Assembly (NCBI RefSeq): GCF_026262505.1
Contig: NC_067206.1
Location: 11,799,507-11,863,506 of the forward strand
Length of the DNA: 64,000 nucleotides
Source of the DNA: Trichomonas vaginalis G3
Taxonomy: Eukaryota > Parabasalia > Trichomonadida > Trichomonadidae
Reading direction: 5' to 3'
The position numbers and the translations under genes were made by a program. Shown piece after piece: positions 19,601 through 29,129 of the stretch; positions within the stretch are counted from its first letter, which is position 1; every line of letters starts with the position of its first letter. Under the pieces are notes generated by a model that had not been told where the DNA came from, did no database searches, and saw only the letters and a list, made by a program, of their open reading frames with translations.

Positions 19601-20130
19601 AGGTGATACTGATTCATCTTATTGGGCAATCGCTGGCGACCCAAATCTTCCTAACACTCAAGCATTTCAAGCAATTGTTACCGATAAACAATTTTATGAT
19701 AAAAACATTTTCAAATTCGCACCATTTGATTTCTTCTGTTTTGATGAGAAATTTAAACCTAAATTAAAGAATAAAGCTGAAGAAAAAGCACATGAGAAGA
19801 AGTTATTGGGTTTAGCAATTGAGAAACAAGGTGATAACATGGTTGCTTTATGTCCTAAGTGTTATACATCATTCAACGGTTCAATTGATGGAAGTGATTT
19901 TAAAAAGATTGCACAAAAAATGAAAGTGTTAGTTTACGACAAAATAAACAATTAACACCCAAAAATTATTTGGATATAATAAATGATAAAGTGATATTTG
20001 ATGGTCAAAATATTAATTTACAACTTAAAAATGGGTCAATGACTCGCTTAACAATTGGTAAGACTGCATTAACAGGAGCACACACTAAGGCTGTATGTTG
20101 TGAAAATGGATGTTGTATGCCATTTATTTA
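16633..20130 (+). pseudogene. A1 protein-primed DNA polymerase B, remains
   Basis: Family B DNA polymerase of the Polinton type, the enzyme expected to copy the element from a protein primer. The N-terminal part has the HADRIQTL block typical of trichomonad Maverick polymerases, followed by an exonuclease-like region with FNSGKFDLNLI. Polymerase motif A is DFNSLYPS (about 18,750), motif B is KISLNGSYGY (about 19,300), and motif C is GDTDSS (about 19,605). A cysteine pair pattern of the HNH/endonuclease VII type lies between the exonuclease and polymerase parts (about 18,370-18,510). The start context is TAAATG. Broken, with about five or six breaks. Confidence 0.85.
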
Positions 20131-20229
20131 ATAAAATACCACAGAAGAGACAAAAGGAACCGTTAATGATGGTTTTGATACTATGATTCAAAGAGGTGGG
20201 CACCCTTAAAACATTTATTTTTATATAAA

Positions 20230-20298
20230 TGGATAACGCAGATTTAGAAAATTTAATTGATGATTTAGTACTTAATCAAAATTTTCTATTATTATGAA
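20230..20298 (+). pseudogene. A1 short remnant before the integrase
   Basis: Starts in a TATAAATG context and reads MDNADLENLIDDLVLN. Coding-like sequence leads on towards the integrase frame at 20,467, so this is probably the original front of the integrase gene or a small separate gene. Broken; no function assigned. Confidence 0.35.
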
Positions 20299-20466
20299 TT
20301 AAAATCATATCTCCAATAACAATATAACGGGTGATGATATGGAATATTATTATCCATATTATAAAAATGAAATTTTGAAATATCATAATAAAATAATTTC
20401 TAAATTAAAGACAAAATTAAAAATAATGAATATTCAAAGGGAAAAACTAAATCACAACTTAAACAA

Positions 20467-21549
20467 TTGAAAGATTTCAAAAATAAAGTATTAACAGAAG
20501 AAGATATTGATGAATTATATAATTTATATAATCCTGAGCCGCAAAAGCCAAAGGAACAAAAACAAAGGCAAAACACCCAGGTCCTTCAGACCATAAATGA
20601 TGCACAAGCTTTAATTTATGATTCATTAGTTAAACCATATTCAGCCCAACTTTTAAATGAAGATCAACTTTTGGAATTCATCCTTCAACATAAACTCGAA
20701 GCGGGAAAGTATATCAAACCTTTATATACAGCATATTTAAAACAAATGAATAGAATACATCCAGAATTAATGAAGGGGGAAATGAAATCCAAAATCAAAG
20801 CAGATAAAATTAAACCACTTGCAACACCAAAACCTCCAACGACAGTACCTCCTCCTTCAGTTAATCCTTCATCATTCACTTTATTATATCCATTTCAAAC
20901 ATTAAAGAAGCAAAAAGATTTTAAAAAGGATTTCAAGATATTAAATAAACCAATTGACCCGAAAATTCAACCGTTAAAGGAAAAATTTAGTCGCCCTTCA
21001 TTTGCACCATATCCATATTCATACGAAATCGATCATCTGGAATATTCAAAAGGAAACGTTACTTATTTATTTGTCATTAACATTAACACTAGATATTTAT
21101 ATTGCATTCCGGTGAAAGGGAAAACAGAACAGGAAACAAGAAGAGCTATACAATACTTACTAGATCATGAAAGAGTAGATAATATCAGGGGTGATGGTGA
21201 TAAAGGATTTCAGGCAGCTATGACTCATTATTTCCCACAAATTAATTTTTACTTTTCATCCTCTCCATATACGTTTCATAATAAAATAGTTGATGCGGTA
21301 ATGAGAACTCTTAGAGATGCGTTAGGGGTTAACGGTCAGATATACTGGGATGGAAATCATGACTCCATCATACAGCAGTTAGTATATTATTACAATAATA
21401 CATGGCATAGAACTATAAACATGAAACCAGTGGAAATGAAAAATGATATTTCAAAAGAATGGGAATATATTAGAAAGCAAATGGAAAGGTTGAATGATGT
21501 TAAACGTGAACAAATTAATTCGGGGCTCATGAATTTTAAACAAGGATAA
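20467..21549 (+). CDS. A1 integrase (DDE, retroviral-type core)
   Basis: Polinton integrase, which joins the element ends to target DNA. The N-terminal 170 residues are Lys/Gln/Pro-rich and linker-like. The RNase-H-fold core follows: YEIDHLEY with the first acidic residue (about 182), the strand LFVININTRYLYCIPVKG, IRGDGDKGFQAA with the second (about 240), and a helix VDAVMRTLRDALG at the third acidic position. The usual YYNNTWHRTINMKPVEM block ends the core. The true start may lie further left. It is encoded next to the polymerase, as in other Polintons. The 6-bp target duplication of A1 fits this enzyme type. Confidence 0.9.
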   Translation: MKDFKNKVLTEEDIDELYNLYNPEPQKPKEQKQRQNTQVLQTINDAQALIYDSLVKPYSAQLLNEDQLLEFILQHKLEAGKYIKPLYTAYLKQMNRIHPELMKGEMKSKIKADKIKPLATPKPPTTVPPPSVNPSSFTLLYPFQTLKKQKDFKKDFKILNKPIDPKIQPLKEKFSRPSFAPYPYSYEIDHLEYSKGNVTYLFVININTRYLYCIPVKGKTEQETRRAIQYLLDHERVDNIRGDGDKGFQAAMTHYFPQINFYFSSSPYTFHNKIVDAVMRTLRDALGVNGQIYWDGNHDSIIQQLVYYYNNTWHRTINMKPVEMKNDISKEWEYIRKQMERLNDVKREQINSGLMNFKQG

Positions 21550-21747
21550 AGTTTTATTCATCTCGATTATGGAAAAACTGATAAATCAATGACAAAAAGA
21601 AGACGAAGATTTGACACAATAGCTGAATTTGTTAGATATATTAACGGCAATGCATTAGTTGAAGTTGACAATAAATTAATAGAAATTCCGATTTATTTTA
21701 TTACTCCATTATATTTAAATAATATTTAATTTTTTTATTTCGTAAGA

Positions 21748-22015
21748 AATGAGTGACAACGAAGCAGTCAAGAGTCCAGACGATGAATATAAAAAGAAAC
21801 TAAACAGAATTAAATCAAAAATATGCTATTACAAAAAGAAGCCAATGCGGTGGGGTTGAAAACGATAAAGAGAGGAAAGAAATAATCGAAAAATTAGAAA
21901 CTTACCGTTCAATCCTTAAACTGAGTGAAGCAAAAATAAAAGAATTTAATAGAATAAATAAATTGATTGGAAGAGATGAATTTAATAAAGATGAATTTTT
22001 AAACTCAATCCAAAT
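21748..22015 (+). pseudogene. A1 small gene remnant
   Basis: Begins MSDNEAVKSPDDEYKKKLNRI and continues as Lys/Glu-rich coding-like sequence to about 22,015. Broken, about one break. Unrecognised; possibly a small coiled coil. Confidence 0.4.
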
Positions 22016-22180
22016 TTAATTTTTATTCCTCTTTGACAACATCTCTCTTTCCATCATTACTGCATAACCACATTTTCTCAATTTTAGTGGTTTGTTATTT
22101 TTAACATGTTCTTGCATCATTTTTATCATTTCCTCCCTTGTTATGATTCGTGGTAAATTTTGAGCTTGTGGGGTATTCAT
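22016..22180 (-). CDS. A1 small protein, 54 residues
   Basis: Reads MNTPQAQNLPRIITREEM and ends EMLSKRNKN. It has a methionine-rich helix and a basic centre (KNNKPLKLRKCGYAV). The start lies in TATATAAATG, the context shared by the family, which supports it as a real gene in spite of its size. It is divergent from the primase-helicase, with the iteron block between them. No match recognised. Confidence 0.5.
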   Translation of the reverse strand: MNTPQAQNLPRIITREEMIKMMQEHVKNNKPLKLRKCGYAVMMEREMLSKRNKN

Positions 22181-22222
22181 TTATATAAAAATAAAAATTT
22201 AAATTATGCCGTTCTAAAGTTT

Positions 22223-22490
22223 GAGACAACATGACATTTTGACAACAACATGGGTTATTCAATAATTAATTATTTTTGAAGAACTGAAGGTGTCACCATG
22301 TCACCATGTGTCACCAGGTTAATTAACTTCTCTGAAAAAATGAGACAACATGACATTTTGACAACAACATGGGTTATTCAATAATTAATTATTTTTGAAG
22401 AACTGAAGGTGTCACCATGTCACCATGTGTCACCAGGTTAATTAACTTCTCTGAAAAAATGAGACAACATGACATTTTGACAACAACATG
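22223..22490 (+). repeat. 119-bp direct repeats (iterons) before the primase-helicase
   Basis: Unit starts at 22223, 22342 and 22461: two full copies and a partial third. Each unit holds GACAACATGACATTTTGAC and the clustered GTGTCACC / ATGTCACC motifs. The same unit recurs inverted after the helicase gene, and in A2 near 63,560-63,680. A plausible origin or regulator-binding site; this is inference. Confidence 0.85.
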
Positions 22491-22510
22491 GAAAATATGA
22501 TGCAGTCCAA

Positions 22511-22526
22511 AAATAAAGTTAGTTTT
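22511..22526 (+). promoter_or_regulatory. Shared upstream box AAATAAAGTTAGTTTT (A1 copy)
   Basis: The same 16 bases precede the KilA-N gene of A2 (63703), the KilA-N gene of B (46038) and another B gene (44195). All are followed by a T-rich stretch and the start codon within about 60 bases. Confidence 0.6.
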
Positions 22527-22557
22527 AAAATTATTTTTATTTTTTATTCCTATATAA

Positions 22558-24870
22558 ATGACAGCAACAAACAACAACAGCAACTATATCGTTTCTGATG
22601 AAAAAGTTATTGATTCATTAGCTGAGGAATTAGTTGTGGCAGAAACTAAAACCCTCAACGAAAGAATTGGTGAAAACAAGATTGATTTACATAACTACCT
22701 CAAACATGATGGAGGAAGAGGAAGGAAAACTGGTATGGCTTTATTAGTAAATAAAATTTCAAATTTAACGATTATAGATGTTGATATCAACAAATCGTAC
22801 AATGATGAACTTAAAGAAACAGTTAGAAAAGATATTTTATCAAAACTTTCGGATAAAGATGTTATCGTTAAAACCGCATCAGGAGGTCTTCACATTTATT
22901 GCAACACTAATTTCTTCTATGCAGTTTCGAACAGAATGATTAAATGTTATTCCTGCAATGATTATGATATTGATATAATGACTTCTATGGATGAATCAAA
23001 GCGTTCTTTAGTGGTTATGGCTGATTCAAGAGTTCGCAAGAATGCAACAGAACCAATCAATACATACTCATTCATTCGTGGAAGTTATGATTCAACATTA
23101 ACTAGAACAGTGAATGATATATTAAATGATTTGAATATTAAGGTAAGAGTTGAACAGAAGAACGAAGAAATAAAGAGTATAATGAATGAAAACAAAGATG
23201 TAAACATTGACGATAAACTAGCTCAGAGCATAGTTGATGGCATCAGTGATTTTGAAGTACATAATGATGGTGGAAACATGAATTTAGAAAAAGAAATAAC
23301 ATTATTCACACTGTTTCAAGCAATTAATTCGTTACCTAATCATTTAATTAATGAAGCATACGATAACGTTTATAACTTCTGCAGTTTAACAGAAAATGCA
23401 AAAAGTAATTTTGAAAAAGCACGTAGTAGATATGCACATTTAATGACTTCTCCATTTGTTTTGGTGAAGATTCTAAAACTATATCAAAAGGAATATTATG
23501 ATGAATATGTTTTACCTTTATTACGTAAGCCAAAAATAACATTTGATATCAAACTTGACGACTCGTTTTTGATAACAGATATTAGACGCAAGGCTGAAAA
23601 TCATCAGTATAAAAACAGTTCTGAAGTAATTGAGGATTTATCACGTGTAATCCGTTTTGTAGATTGTGGAAACAAATATTTCATTCAAAAGGACTATAAT
23701 ATTCATGATAAAATGAATCAAATATCATTCGTTCTTCAGTCAAACATGAAAGAGTCACTCAAAATGATTAAATTATTTAAAGAAGAAGGTAAAACAATAA
23801 CAGCATGGGACGTACTACTAAATCAATTGTCTTCATTAACCGTTAAGGGTGTTTGCTTTAAATCTGATTCCCCCGATGTTTTCTCAACGTTTCAAGGTTA
23901 TAAATACAACATTCTCGAAAAGCCTGATTACTCAAAAATTGAGATGTTTATGAATTTCATTAAAGAAGCCATTTGTGATAATAACGATGAAGTGTATAAA
24001 TACCTACTCGGCTGGATTGCATCAATGATTCAACATCCTGGAATCAAGAATGAAACAGCAATTATTTTGAAAGGACTTCAGGGAACAGGTAAAAACAGAT
24101 TCACAGACATTATTTCTGAACTTCTCGCTGGTTATTCATGCAAAAACATTACCGAAATAGGTGAGCTAACGGGTAATTTCAATTCAGTAGTTGAGAATAA
24201 AATGTTTCTTGTACTTAATGAACTCAAGAATGTTGGTGAAGACAGACTCGCAAACTTCAACGCTTTGAAATCAATTATTACGGATAATGAGATAAGAATT
24301 AATGAAAAGAATCAACCCAGAAGAACAGCACAGAACGTTGCAAACTTCATTTTCGTAACTAATAACGTTTACCCTGTCAAAATTGAAGTTGGAGATAGAA
24401 GATACGTAGTTTTAAGGGTTAATGGTAAATTCAAGGGTCAATTTGATTACTTCAAGAATTTGATGAATTCATGCACTAAGGAATTTTATGATAATTTACT
24501 GACGTATTTTATGCAATATGACCTTTCATCATTTAATGTACGAATCATACCGATGACTGAAGCCAAACAAGATTTAATTGAATTATCAACAAATCCTTTA
24601 GATGTATGGATAAATACACATTATGATGAATTATGTGCAGGTATGACGTGTAAAAATGCTCTATTCTGCAAACCATCAGACATGAAAGACAAGAATTTCC
24701 AAATGAGCATTAAGGATAAATGTGATAGGAAACAGAGAAGAATAGATGGTAAACAAACATGGTGTTATGTTTTGAAAGAAGAAATGAAAGGATTATATAA
24801 ACAGGTTGAACCAAACGATAATGAGGAATCATTTACTGACGATGAAATACCTGTGAATGAAGCTTTATAA
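22558..24870 (+). CDS. A1 primase-superfamily 3 helicase, 770 residues
   Basis: Replication protein of the D5/virophage type. Residues 1-210 look like an archaeo-eukaryotic primase/Prim-Pol domain: LTIIDVDINK carries the acidic pair, and TASGGLHIYC and DIDIMTS follow. Residues 290-430 are a D5-N-like linker. The SF3 ATPase follows: Walker A GLQGTGKNRFTD (about 510), Walker B MFLVLNELKN (about 550), and the motif C region NFIFVTNN (about 598). The C-terminus is polar. It looks whole. Start in TATAAATG. It is flanked on both sides by inverted iteron blocks, so it may act at a neighbouring origin. Element B carries a homologue of the helicase half. Confidence 0.88.
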   Translation: MTATNNNSNYIVSDEKVIDSLAEELVVAETKTLNERIGENKIDLHNYLKHDGGRGRKTGMALLVNKISNLTIIDVDINKSYNDELKETVRKDILSKLSDKDVIVKTASGGLHIYCNTNFFYAVSNRMIKCYSCNDYDIDIMTSMDESKRSLVVMADSRVRKNATEPINTYSFIRGSYDSTLTRTVNDILNDLNIKVRVEQKNEEIKSIMNENKDVNIDDKLAQSIVDGISDFEVHNDGGNMNLEKEITLFTLFQAINSLPNHLINEAYDNVYNFCSLTENAKSNFEKARSRYAHLMTSPFVLVKILKLYQKEYYDEYVLPLLRKPKITFDIKLDDSFLITDIRRKAENHQYKNSSEVIEDLSRVIRFVDCGNKYFIQKDYNIHDKMNQISFVLQSNMKESLKMIKLFKEEGKTITAWDVLLNQLSSLTVKGVCFKSDSPDVFSTFQGYKYNILEKPDYSKIEMFMNFIKEAICDNNDEVYKYLLGWIASMIQHPGIKNETAIILKGLQGTGKNRFTDIISELLAGYSCKNITEIGELTGNFNSVVENKMFLVLNELKNVGEDRLANFNALKSIITDNEIRINEKNQPRRTAQNVANFIFVTNNVYPVKIEVGDRRYVVLRVNGKFKGQFDYFKNLMNSCTKEFYDNLLTYFMQYDLSSFNVRIIPMTEAKQDLIELSTNPLDVWINTHYDELCAGMTCKNALFCKPSDMKDKNFQMSIKDKCDRKQRRIDGKQTWCYVLKEEMKGLYKQVEPNDNEESFTDDEIPVNEAL

Positions 24871-24904
24871 AGTATGATTTGAATTTATTTTTGCCTTCCT
24901 CCTA

Positions 24905-25425
24905 CTGTGTTGTCAAAATGTCATGTTGTCTCATTTTTTCAGAGAAGTTAAATAACCTGGTGACACATGGTGACATGGTGACACCTTCAGTTCTTCAAAA
25001 ATAATTAATTATCGAATAACCTGAAAACATGAGACTTTGTCTCCGGACTCTTTGAGTCACTTAACGTAAACATTAACGATAAAATATATTTCCTATGTTG
25101 TTGTCAAAATGTCATGTTGTCTCATTTTTTCAGAGAAGTTAAATAACCTGGTGACACATGGTGACATGGTGACACCTTCAGTTCTTCAAAAATAAGTCAT
25201 AACTACCTTCCTCCTACTGTGTTGTCAAAATGTCATGTTGTCTCATTTTTTCAGAGAAGTTAAATAACCTGGTGACACATGGTGACATGGTGACACCTTC
25301 AGTTCTTCAAAAATAATTAATTATCGAATAACCTGAAAACATGAGACTTTGTCTCCGGACTCTTTGAGTCACTTAACGTAAACATTAACGTAAACATTAA
25401 CGTAAACATTTATTTCTGCAGTTCA
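24905..25425 (-). repeat. Inverted iteron block after the primase-helicase
   Basis: Three copies (from about 24,910, 25,099 and 25,222) of the iteron seen before the helicase, in reverse orientation, with GGTGACACATGGTGAC motifs. Copies are separated by a GGACTCTTTGAGTC palindrome and short AACGTAAACATT repeats. No gene in this stretch. Confidence 0.85.
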
Positions 25426-25477
25426 TCCATTACTTCATTACCTAATTAATTACAGACATAAAATATATTTAGTTCAT

Positions 25478-27139
25478 TCATTGAACTCTATACCATGCGT
25501 AAACTGTCATGTAAGGTGGCATGTATTCTTTACTTTGTCCCGTTGTTTGTGTATATCCTGAAACGTGATGTGTATGGTTTCCTTCTCCCTGAGTGTCACT
25601 CCAGTAACAATTTATGGCAAACTTAACGTTGTCTTTAACATCATATCCTTTACCTTTTGTCATTCCTGACCAATCCCAATATCTATGCTTATGCCAACCT
25701 GCTTGAGATGTGCTTAAATCTATGTAGTGACTGTGTGCAGGTAAATTTTCACCTGAAATCGTTTTACTTCCTCCTGTTTCCTTTGAAGAGTTTGCACAAT
25801 ACAAAAACCTGTCAACTATTTGTTCCCATGCACCAACACCAAACATTACTTGAGGACCTCTTGCATCCATAGATGTATAAATAGAACCTACTGGGTTCAT
25901 TAAATCAAACATATGAGATAATATAGGATTGTCTCTTTTGAACTTAAAATATAGTGTAACTATTTCAGGTTTCTTCTGGTTTGTGTCAGAATATTTTTTA
26001 TAATATAATCTTATGTTTTCGGGGTAGGTAAAATCTTGACTATAATATTTATTTCTGTCATCTGTATAATAATATACTATTCTCGTTTTTTCTATTGCAT
26101 TATATCTTTTATATCTATAATAATCTAAATATAATGTTTGCTTTTTTGGGTCTACACGTGCGTCAACACCATAGTCATAATAATATGGTGCTGGAGCTGG
26201 GTCAGGCAATGTCATATCTGCCATTTCATAAACTCTTAAATATTTCTTTTGTTCGTCTCCATATAAGTTTAAGTAACAGTTGTTGTCTAATGGAACTTTA
26301 ACTTGTGTACCATTATTCTTTATATAGCTTACATACATTTCATTGTTATTTTTCGGAATGAGTTTATATCGTATACCATTTCTTAAGGACTGTACAAACT
26401 CCCATCTAAAATATTTATTTTCTTCATTGACAGAAACATCCCCAACAATAGTTTCAATATTTTTCGTTGTTCCTATCAAACTTTGGTATATTTCGTTAAC
26501 ATATTCCTTATTTGCCTTCTTCCCTAACTCATCGTTAACATATGTTTTATCCGCTTTAAGGTCTAAACATCCTGAAACCCATCCTGTATCAGCTTTAGTT
26601 TTTAAAATCTTTGATGTCCGTTCATGGTACCATTCAACCCTTTCTATAATTTCATTATCTTTTTCATCAACATATTCCTTATCCGCCTTCTTATCTAACG
26701 CAGCAGCAACACAGTCCTTATCTGCTTTCTTATTTAACTCACTATCCACATATTCCTTATCTGCTTTCTTCATTATGTCATTTAGGAAACCTTCTATGAA
26801 TTCCTCATTTAAATTAAATCTTCCAATCTTCAAAACTTTAGGAAATGCATTTAATGCGTAATATCTCTGTTCTTCTGGTGGAATTGATGTTATATCATCC
26901 GTTATTCCTTTAATTTTTGAATTCATAAATAAAATTTCTTTTATATTTGATATCACCGCACCACCTTTGCAAACGAATTCGAAATGATCATTTTTCAATA
27001 CTATCTCCAAATCTCCATATTTCAACCTTTGCGTTTGTTCTGCCGTCTTTGAATTATATGCATATATGGCGTATGTAATGGTCTGAGGGACCTGGGTGCT
27101 TTGTGCCTTAAGTTGTTGTGGTTGCTGTTGTTTAATCAT
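25478..27139 (-). CDS. A1 fibre protein with phage tail-collar-like C-terminus, 553 residues
   Basis: The N-terminal 110 residues are unrecognised. From 115 to 225 there is a shaft of repeated KADKEYVD-type units (about seven), typical of trimeric coiled-coil tail fibres. The middle is Tyr-rich. The last 130 residues form a module like the C-terminus of phage tail-collar/short-tail-fibre and baseplate proteins: GSIYTSMDARGPQVMFGVG, FLYCANSSKETGGSKTISG, LPAHSHYIDLS, several His-x-His metal-type motifs, and PPYMTVYAWYRV. Likely a receptor-binding fibre of the particle. Element B has the same C-terminal module on a different shaft. The gene is missing from the matching place in A2. Looks whole. 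Confidence 0.8.
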   Translation of the reverse strand: MIKQQQPQQLKAQSTQVPQTITYAIYAYNSKTAEQTQRLKYGDLEIVLKNDHFEFVCKGGAVISNIKEILFMNSKIKGITDDITSIPPEEQRYYALNAFPKVLKIGRFNLNEEFIEGFLNDIMKKADKEYVDSELNKKADKDCVAAALDKKADKEYVDEKDNEIIERVEWYHERTSKILKTKADTGWVSGCLDLKADKTYVNDELGKKANKEYVNEIYQSLIGTTKNIETIVGDVSVNEENKYFRWEFVQSLRNGIRYKLIPKNNNEMYVSYIKNNGTQVKVPLDNNCYLNLYGDEQKKYLRVYEMADMTLPDPAPAPYYYDYGVDARVDPKKQTLYLDYYRYKRYNAIEKTRIVYYYTDDRNKYYSQDFTYPENIRLYYKKYSDTNQKKPEIVTLYFKFKRDNPILSHMFDLMNPVGSIYTSMDARGPQVMFGVGAWEQIVDRFLYCANSSKETGGSKTISGENLPAHSHYIDLSTSQAGWHKHRYWDWSGMTKGKGYDVKDNVKFAINCYWSDTQGEGNHTHHVSGYTQTTGQSKEYMPPYMTVYAWYRVQ

Positions 27140-27163
27140 TTATTATGATTTAAAAATAAATAT

Positions 27164-27874
27164 TTAATCCGTTATCTCATCAGCTATTTTCTCTATTTGA
27201 AATTGCCATAATATTTCATTCATAAATTCTAAATTACAATCAAATAGGTCAGTTATTCTAAATTTAATATTTGATAAATCTTTTGAATGAAGAATAAATG
27301 AATTCCCGGATAATTGAAACGGATATGATAAAGAAAATATGTTTAAGTTGATGGATAAAATGTTTTGTATTGATGGGTAAGAGTTAGGGTCTAATGTTTG
27401 ATGTGAAAATCTCATTGGGGTATTAACTTTATCACATTTGATTAAAATGAAATTGGAACCAGTGTCAGAATACAAAACATCCCCAACATCTTTTTCAAAA
27501 TTTAATATCCCCAACAATGAACGAAGATGAGGAGTACAAAATTTAATTTTCAGCGGGAATTTAATAAGGTTATTTATTTCATCAAGTTCAAAAAGTTTAT
27601 CGGGTTTTGATTTAAAATTTTCTTCATACCATACGATAAATGATTCATTTAAATAACTTAAAATCATGTTAATATCCCATTTCGCTATCACATTATTTAT
27701 ATACATATCATACGTTTTTTCAAGGTCATCTTTAATAAATGATATATAATCTGAAGGGTCTAAAAGAATAGGATTAAATTTACCACTCACAGAAACGAGA
27801 GTAACATTATAAATTCCGCTAACTGTTAAATTTAATTCACAGTTATTATTCGAAATAATATTGATAATTGACAT
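27164..27874 (-). CDS. A1 structural-type protein, 236 residues, unrecognised
   Basis: All-beta look with alternating hydrophobic residues (for example NILSINLNIFSLSYPFQLS) and an end reading IKFRITDLFDCNLEFMN. This weakly recalls the jelly-roll minor capsid or penton proteins of Polinton-related viruses. That resemblance is untested. It lies between the fibre and the capsid block and on the same strand as both, and it is absent from A2 together with the fibre. It may be a fibre-attachment or penton protein. Looks whole. Confidence 0.6.
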   Translation of the reverse strand: MSIINIISNNNCELNLTVSGIYNVTLVSVSGKFNPILLDPSDYISFIKDDLEKTYDMYINNVIAKWDINMILSYLNESFIVWYEENFKSKPDKLFELDEINNLIKFPLKIKFCTPHLRSLLGILNFEKDVGDVLYSDTGSNFILIKCDKVNTPMRFSHQTLDPNSYPSIQNILSINLNIFSLSYPFQLSGNSFILHSKDLSNIKFRITDLFDCNLEFMNEILWQFQIEKIADEITD

Positions 27875-27893
27875 TTTTATTACGATTAAAAAT

Positions 27894-28372
27894 ATGGTAA
27901 AGCGTTATTTTCCAGTGATAAATAAAACTAGAATAAGATTACCTCAAGAATTCATAAATTCAACGAATAAGAAATTCATTCATGTTATAAATTTTAGTGT
28001 TTTCAGAAAATATGAGTCAATGTCATATTCATCATCGGTTATATTTCACTTCATTCAAATTTAGTTCAATCAAACCCATATAATGACCATTTCATAAGAT
28101 TTTCAGATGGTATTAAAAATGTAATTGATAGATTAAAATATGAACAGATTGACAATATCGAATTTTTGGAATTTTGGTTTAAATATCCCGATGGAAAAAA
28201 GATTGAAGTTAAAGATAAAGCTGATACTATAACAAAAACAATTACAATGACCGATCCAGATAGTGGAGAACAAAAAGAAATAAAACAAACGATAGAAACT
28301 GGTGAAAGGTCAATTATTATCGATTATGATTCAAAGGATTATTATTCAATAATGTTAATGCTTGAATATTAA
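27894..28372 (+). pseudogene. A1 small gene reading against the capsid block, remains
   Basis: The front reads MVKRYFPVINKTRIRLPQEF, and the end reads FWFKYPDGKKIEVKDK and DYYSIMLMLEY. The last part is kept without change in A2 (63,222-63,428). Broken, about one break. It has a compact alpha/beta look and no recognised fold. It converges with the CCG-motif gene, overlapping by four bases at the stop codons. Confidence 0.5.
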
Positions 28373-29046
28373 ATAGCCTTAACAAAGAATTTTTCAAGTG
28401 ATATTTTATATTCATCAACTATTTTATTATAAATATCATTATATGTTAAATGAAGTTCAGTTGTTGTTCCGTTCTTTGATATCTTAATTGTGCTAATATC
28501 CTTTATAGGATTTATTTTTGCAACTGTTCCGCAGCATGAAACCTCATCATCTATGAAAAATTGAATCTTAACGTCTGAATCTTGAACATCACAAAGAATG
28601 GCGATAATGTGAATTAATGATTCATAAGGTAAAATAATTAAACCTGATTGGTCAATTAAATTTATTATTGAATCATAATTATTAATTATTATATCACGGT
28701 AAATTTTCATTAATTCAGAATTAATGTCTATTTTATATGGCGCATTGCGACTGAAATCGTAGATTCCTGGGTTCTCGATGTTTGATGAAAGAGGTGGGGG
28801 GTATGTTGGATAAGTGGGAATTTCAACGGGTTCTTTACCGGGTTCATCTTCTTTATTTTGCTCCTCCTCCTTTTTCGGTAAGTCACGAGTTAATAAATTT
28901 GGTTGAGTTGCTGACCTTGTTAATTCAGGGCTAACATTAACTTTAACATTTTGAATAATTCGTGATTTATCATCATTTACGTTATAACCAACCGTAATCT
29001 CTGCTTTTGCGTTTGTGTTCTTTTGACTTGTGAAACGTCTTCTCAT
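28369..29046 (-). CDS. CCG-motif protein of the capsid block, 225 residues (A1)
   Basis: The first 100 residues are low complexity (Pro/Glu/Lys) and probably disordered. The last 120 form a domain with a helix pair (SLIHIIAILCDVQDSDVKI) and a DEVSCCGTV motif followed by strands. Element B has a homologue at 51,523-52,104 with the same order: a disordered front, then VLKELLKLLT and DIACCGVSY. Conservation between two distant Polinton families argues for a core structural or assembly role. A2 carries a near copy with a short insertion in the front part. Start in TAAATG. Function unknown. Confidence 0.7.
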   Translation of the reverse strand: MRRRFTSQKNTNAKAEITVGYNVNDDKSRIIQNVKVNVSPELTRSATQPNLLTRDLPKKEEEQNKEDEPGKEPVEIPTYPTYPPPLSSNIENPGIYDFSRNAPYKIDINSELMKIYRDIIINNYDSIINLIDQSGLIILPYESLIHIIAILCDVQDSDVKIQFFIDDEVSCCGTVAKINPIKDISTIKISKNGTTTELHLTYNDIYNKIVDEYKISLEKFFVKAI

Positions 29047-29129
29047 TTATAATTGAATAAAAAAAGAAAAATATATTTAAAGTTTTATTAAGTTGTTACG
29101 GTAATATCCCAAGGTTCATCCTTGTTTGC

